The notes below the pieces were generated by a model. The model saw nothing but the letters and a program-made list of their open reading frames with translations. It was not told the DNA's origin and made no database searches. From contig NZ_JAHKRT010000010.1 in the NCBI RefSeq assembly GCF_018863195.1, forward strand, positions 58,718 to 122,717: a DNA stretch of 64,000 nucleotides, written 5' to 3'. Position numbers and translations under genes: made by a program. This document shows positions 62,074 to 64,000 of this stretch, one piece after another (position 1 is the stretch's first letter; every line of letters begins with the position of its first letter). The DNA is from Sphingomonas quercus. GTDB taxonomy: Bacteria; Pseudomonadota; Alphaproteobacteria; Sphingomonadales; Sphingomonadaceae.

Positions 62074-64000
62074 CCCGCAGCCGCAGCATGGACGAGCCGG
62101 ACACGCGCAACCGGCTCGATCATATGGCGCAAGGCGTGATCGGCCGTCCGCTCGATCGGCCGGACGGCATCGCCAAGGTAACCGGCACGGCGCCCTATGC
62201 CGCCGAATATGCCATCGACGGCGCGCTGAACGGCGTGCTGGTGACGGCGACAATCACCCGCGGCAAGGTGATCGGCATTGACCGGGATGCGGTGCTGGCC
62301 ATGCCGGGCGTCGTCGCGGTGATCGCCGATCCGCGCATGATCACGCGTTCAGCGCAGGGCACTGCCGGCAAGTCGCCCAAGCGCGATATCGGGCAGGTCG
62401 ATTATTATGGCCAACCCGTGGCGCTGGTCGTCGCCGAGACGTTCGAGCAGGCCCGCCACGCCGCCCGGCACCTCGATGTACGCTATGCCGAGGAGCCCGG
62501 CGCCATTGTGGATCCCCACGCCGCGGACGCGATCGTGGAGGAGCAGCGCGGCAAGTCCGTGGTCCAGGGCAATCTCGACCGGGCGATGGCAGAGGCGTCG
62601 CATGCCGTGGATGTCCGTTACACCACCGAAGGCCACAACAGCGCGCCGATGGAGCCGCACGCCAGCATCGCGCAATGGGATGGCGAGACGCTGACCGTCC
62701 ATCTCAGCATGCAGATGATCAAATATAACGTGAAGGAGCTGGCCGACGCGCTCGGGCTTCCGCCGGCGCGGGTGCGGCTGATCTCCCGCTATGTCGGTGG
62801 CGGCTTCGGCTCCAAGCTCGGCATCAGCGCTGAGGCGGTGGCGGCCGCGGTTGCCGCCATCGAGCTCGGGCGCCCGGTCAGGGTGGTGATGCTCCGCCAG
62901 CAGGTATTTCAGTGCGTCATGCGCCGCTCGGAAACCAGCCAGCGCCTCCGGCTCGCTGCCGATGCGGATGGCCGCCTCATCGGTTTCGGGCATGAGGCAC
63001 TTGTCTCCAACCTGCCGGGCGAAAAATTTGCCGAGCCGGTGACCCAGGCGAGCGAGTTTCTCTATCGCGGGGCTGATCGCACCATCCGGCTCGAGTTGGC
63101 CCGCGTCCACCGCATGACCGCGGGGTCGGTGCGTGCGCCGGGCGAGGCGGTCGGCATGCTGGCGCTCGAATGTGCGATGGACGAGCTCGCCATTGCCGTC
63201 GGTATTGACCCGGTCGAACTGCGGCTGCGCAACATTCCCGAACGGCACCCGAGCCTCGATATTCCCTATAGCTCGCGCAAGCTTGCCGAGTGCCTGACGC
63301 GTGGAGCAGAGCGCTTCGGGTGGGACGGCGCGGACCGCACCCCCTGCCGGCGCCGCGAGGGCGAATGGTGGATCGGCACCGGCATGGCGACGGCGACCCG
63401 CGTCCACAATCTCAACGAGGCCGAAGCAAGGGTACGGCTTTGCCCGGACGGCACGGCAATCGTCGAAAGCGACATGACCGACATCGGCACCGGCACCTAC
63501 ACGGTCCTCGGCCAGATCGCCGCCGAGATGCTCGGCCTTGATCCCGACGACGTGCTCGTCCGGCTGGGCGAGTCCGATTTGCCGCCCGGGGCCGGTTCTG
63601 GCGGGAGCTGGGGGGCGCCCTCTACCGGCTCGGCGGTGTTTATCGCGTGCGAGGCAATCCGTGAAAGGCTTGCGGAGCGGCTCGGCTGCACCGAGGAGGC
63701 ACTGACGCTGAAGGATGGCGCGGCGATCTTCGGGAATGACGCCATGCCGGTTACCGAACTGCTCGGCGGCGAGGAGATTGCCGAGACCGGCCGCTTCGAC
63801 CCGGGCACGATCGAGGATAAATGCCATTCTGCGATGTATGGCGCCTTCTTTGCCGAGGTGGCCGTCAACGCCTTCACCGGCGAGGTGCGGTTGTATCGGT
63901 TTGCGGGGACGTTTGGAGTTGGTCGTGTGCTGAACGGGAAGACGGCGCATTCGCAATGTGTTGGGGGGATGGTGTGGGGGATTGGGAGTGCGCTGGGCGA
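62070..64000 (+). CDS. Aldehyde oxidoreductase, molybdenum subunit (PaoC-like), partial
   Basis: The reading frame starts at the ATG at 62070 and is still open at the window end (about 643 codons seen of an expected 720-760). It begins with RPLDRPDGIAKVTGTAPYAAEY, and has VGGGFGSKLG (molybdopterin contact), the SVRAPGEA loop, DIGTGTYTVLGQIAAEML, and GGSWGAPSTGSAV. The catalytic Glu expected near the C-terminus lies beyond the window. It probably oxidises aromatic aldehydes, by analogy with PaoABC; a chaperone gene of the PaoD/XdhC type would be expected downstream. Confidence 0.9.
   Translation, partial: MTRSRSMDEPDTRNRLDHMAQGVIGRPLDRPDGIAKVTGTAPYAAEYAIDGALNGVLVTATITRGKVIGIDRDAVLAMPGVVAVIADPRMITRSAQGTAGKSPKRDIGQVDYYGQPVALVVAETFEQARHAARHLDVRYAEEPGAIVDPHAADAIVEEQRGKSVVQGNLDRAMAEASHAVDVRYTTEGHNSAPMEPHASIAQWDGETLTVHLSMQMIKYNVKELADALGLPPARVRLISRYVGGGFGSKLGISAEAVAAAVAAIELGRPVRVVMLRQQVFQCVMRRSETSQRLRLAADADGRLIGFGHEALVSNLPGEKFAEPVTQASEFLYRGADRTIRLELARVHRMTAGSVRAPGEAVGMLALECAMDELAIAVGIDPVELRLRNIPERHPSLDIPYSSRKLAECLTRGAERFGWDGADRTPCRRREGEWWIGTGMATATRVHNLNEAEARVRLCPDGTAIVESDMTDIGTGTYTVLGQIAAEMLGLDPDDVLVRLGESDLPPGAGSGGSWGAPSTGSAVFIACEAIRERLAERLGCTEEALTLKDGAAIFGNDAMPVTELLGGEEIAETGRFDPGTIEDKCHSAMYGAFFAEVAVNAFTGEVRLYRFAGTFGVGRVLNGKTAHSQCVGGMVWGIGSALG

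Overview
The window reads as a continuous piece of a GC-rich alphaproteobacterial chromosome, most like Sphingomonas or a close sphingomonad. The reasons are inferential: very high GC with strong third-position bias, ATGA/GTGA overlaps in most operons, an EcfG-type general stress promoter, a full bacteriohopanetetrol cyclitol ether hopanoid locus, and dispersed palindromic repeats of a kind I associate with sphingomonads. No insertion sequence, prophage or CRISPR array was found. One tRNA (Gln, TTG) is present and there is no rRNA.

Layout. 1-5.1 kb: trpF-trpB-trpA-accD-folC, a metabolic operon. 5.0-6.4 kb: an AmpG-like permease on the other strand. 6.5-15 kb: a signalling and surface block with an EAL phosphodiesterase, a serine-protease autotransporter carrying ten 7-residue tryptophan-rich repeats, a TPR hybrid histidine kinase, a single-domain response regulator and a MASE1-like diguanylate cyclase. 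15-19 kb: a three-gene trehalose operon (otsB, a GH15 hydrolase, otsA) behind a possible EcfG-like promoter.

19.1-42.9 kb: a hopanoid region. Transport genes come first (hpnN; hpnM with an mlaA homologue). Then come ispH-hpnH on the plus strand, hpnG, and the minus-strand operon hpnA-hpnB-hpnC-hpnD-hpnE-shc. The divergent plus-strand operon is hpnI-hpnJ-hpnK, a di-iron ferritin-like gene, and hpnL. An aldehyde dehydrogenase and dxs lie beyond. Together these supply isoprenoid precursor (Dxs, IspH), make and cyclise squalene (HpnC/D/E, Shc), add the adenosyl-derived side chain (HpnH/G), decorate it as the cyclitol ether (HpnI/K/J) and move the lipid to the outer membrane (HpnL/M/N). The ferritin-like protein has no assigned job and is the best candidate here for an undescribed hopanoid-tailoring enzyme.

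42.9-49.9 kb: housekeeping genes (PLP decarboxylase, tlyA, a UbiK/BMFP-like factor, ybjN-proC, MarR/ilvE, tRNA-Gln) and two small sphingomonad-type proteins, one behind a consensus EcfG promoter. A 26-residue hydrophobic protein missed by length cut-offs lies next to a bidirectional terminator near 44.3 kb. 50-56.4 kb: a minus-strand plant-glycan locus (GH95, GH39, GH127), all with export signals. 57-60.3 kb: DoxX, a disordered 67-residue protein and a PAS hybrid histidine kinase. 60.6-64 kb: a PaoABC-like molybdenum aldehyde oxidoreductase whose large subunit runs off the window end.
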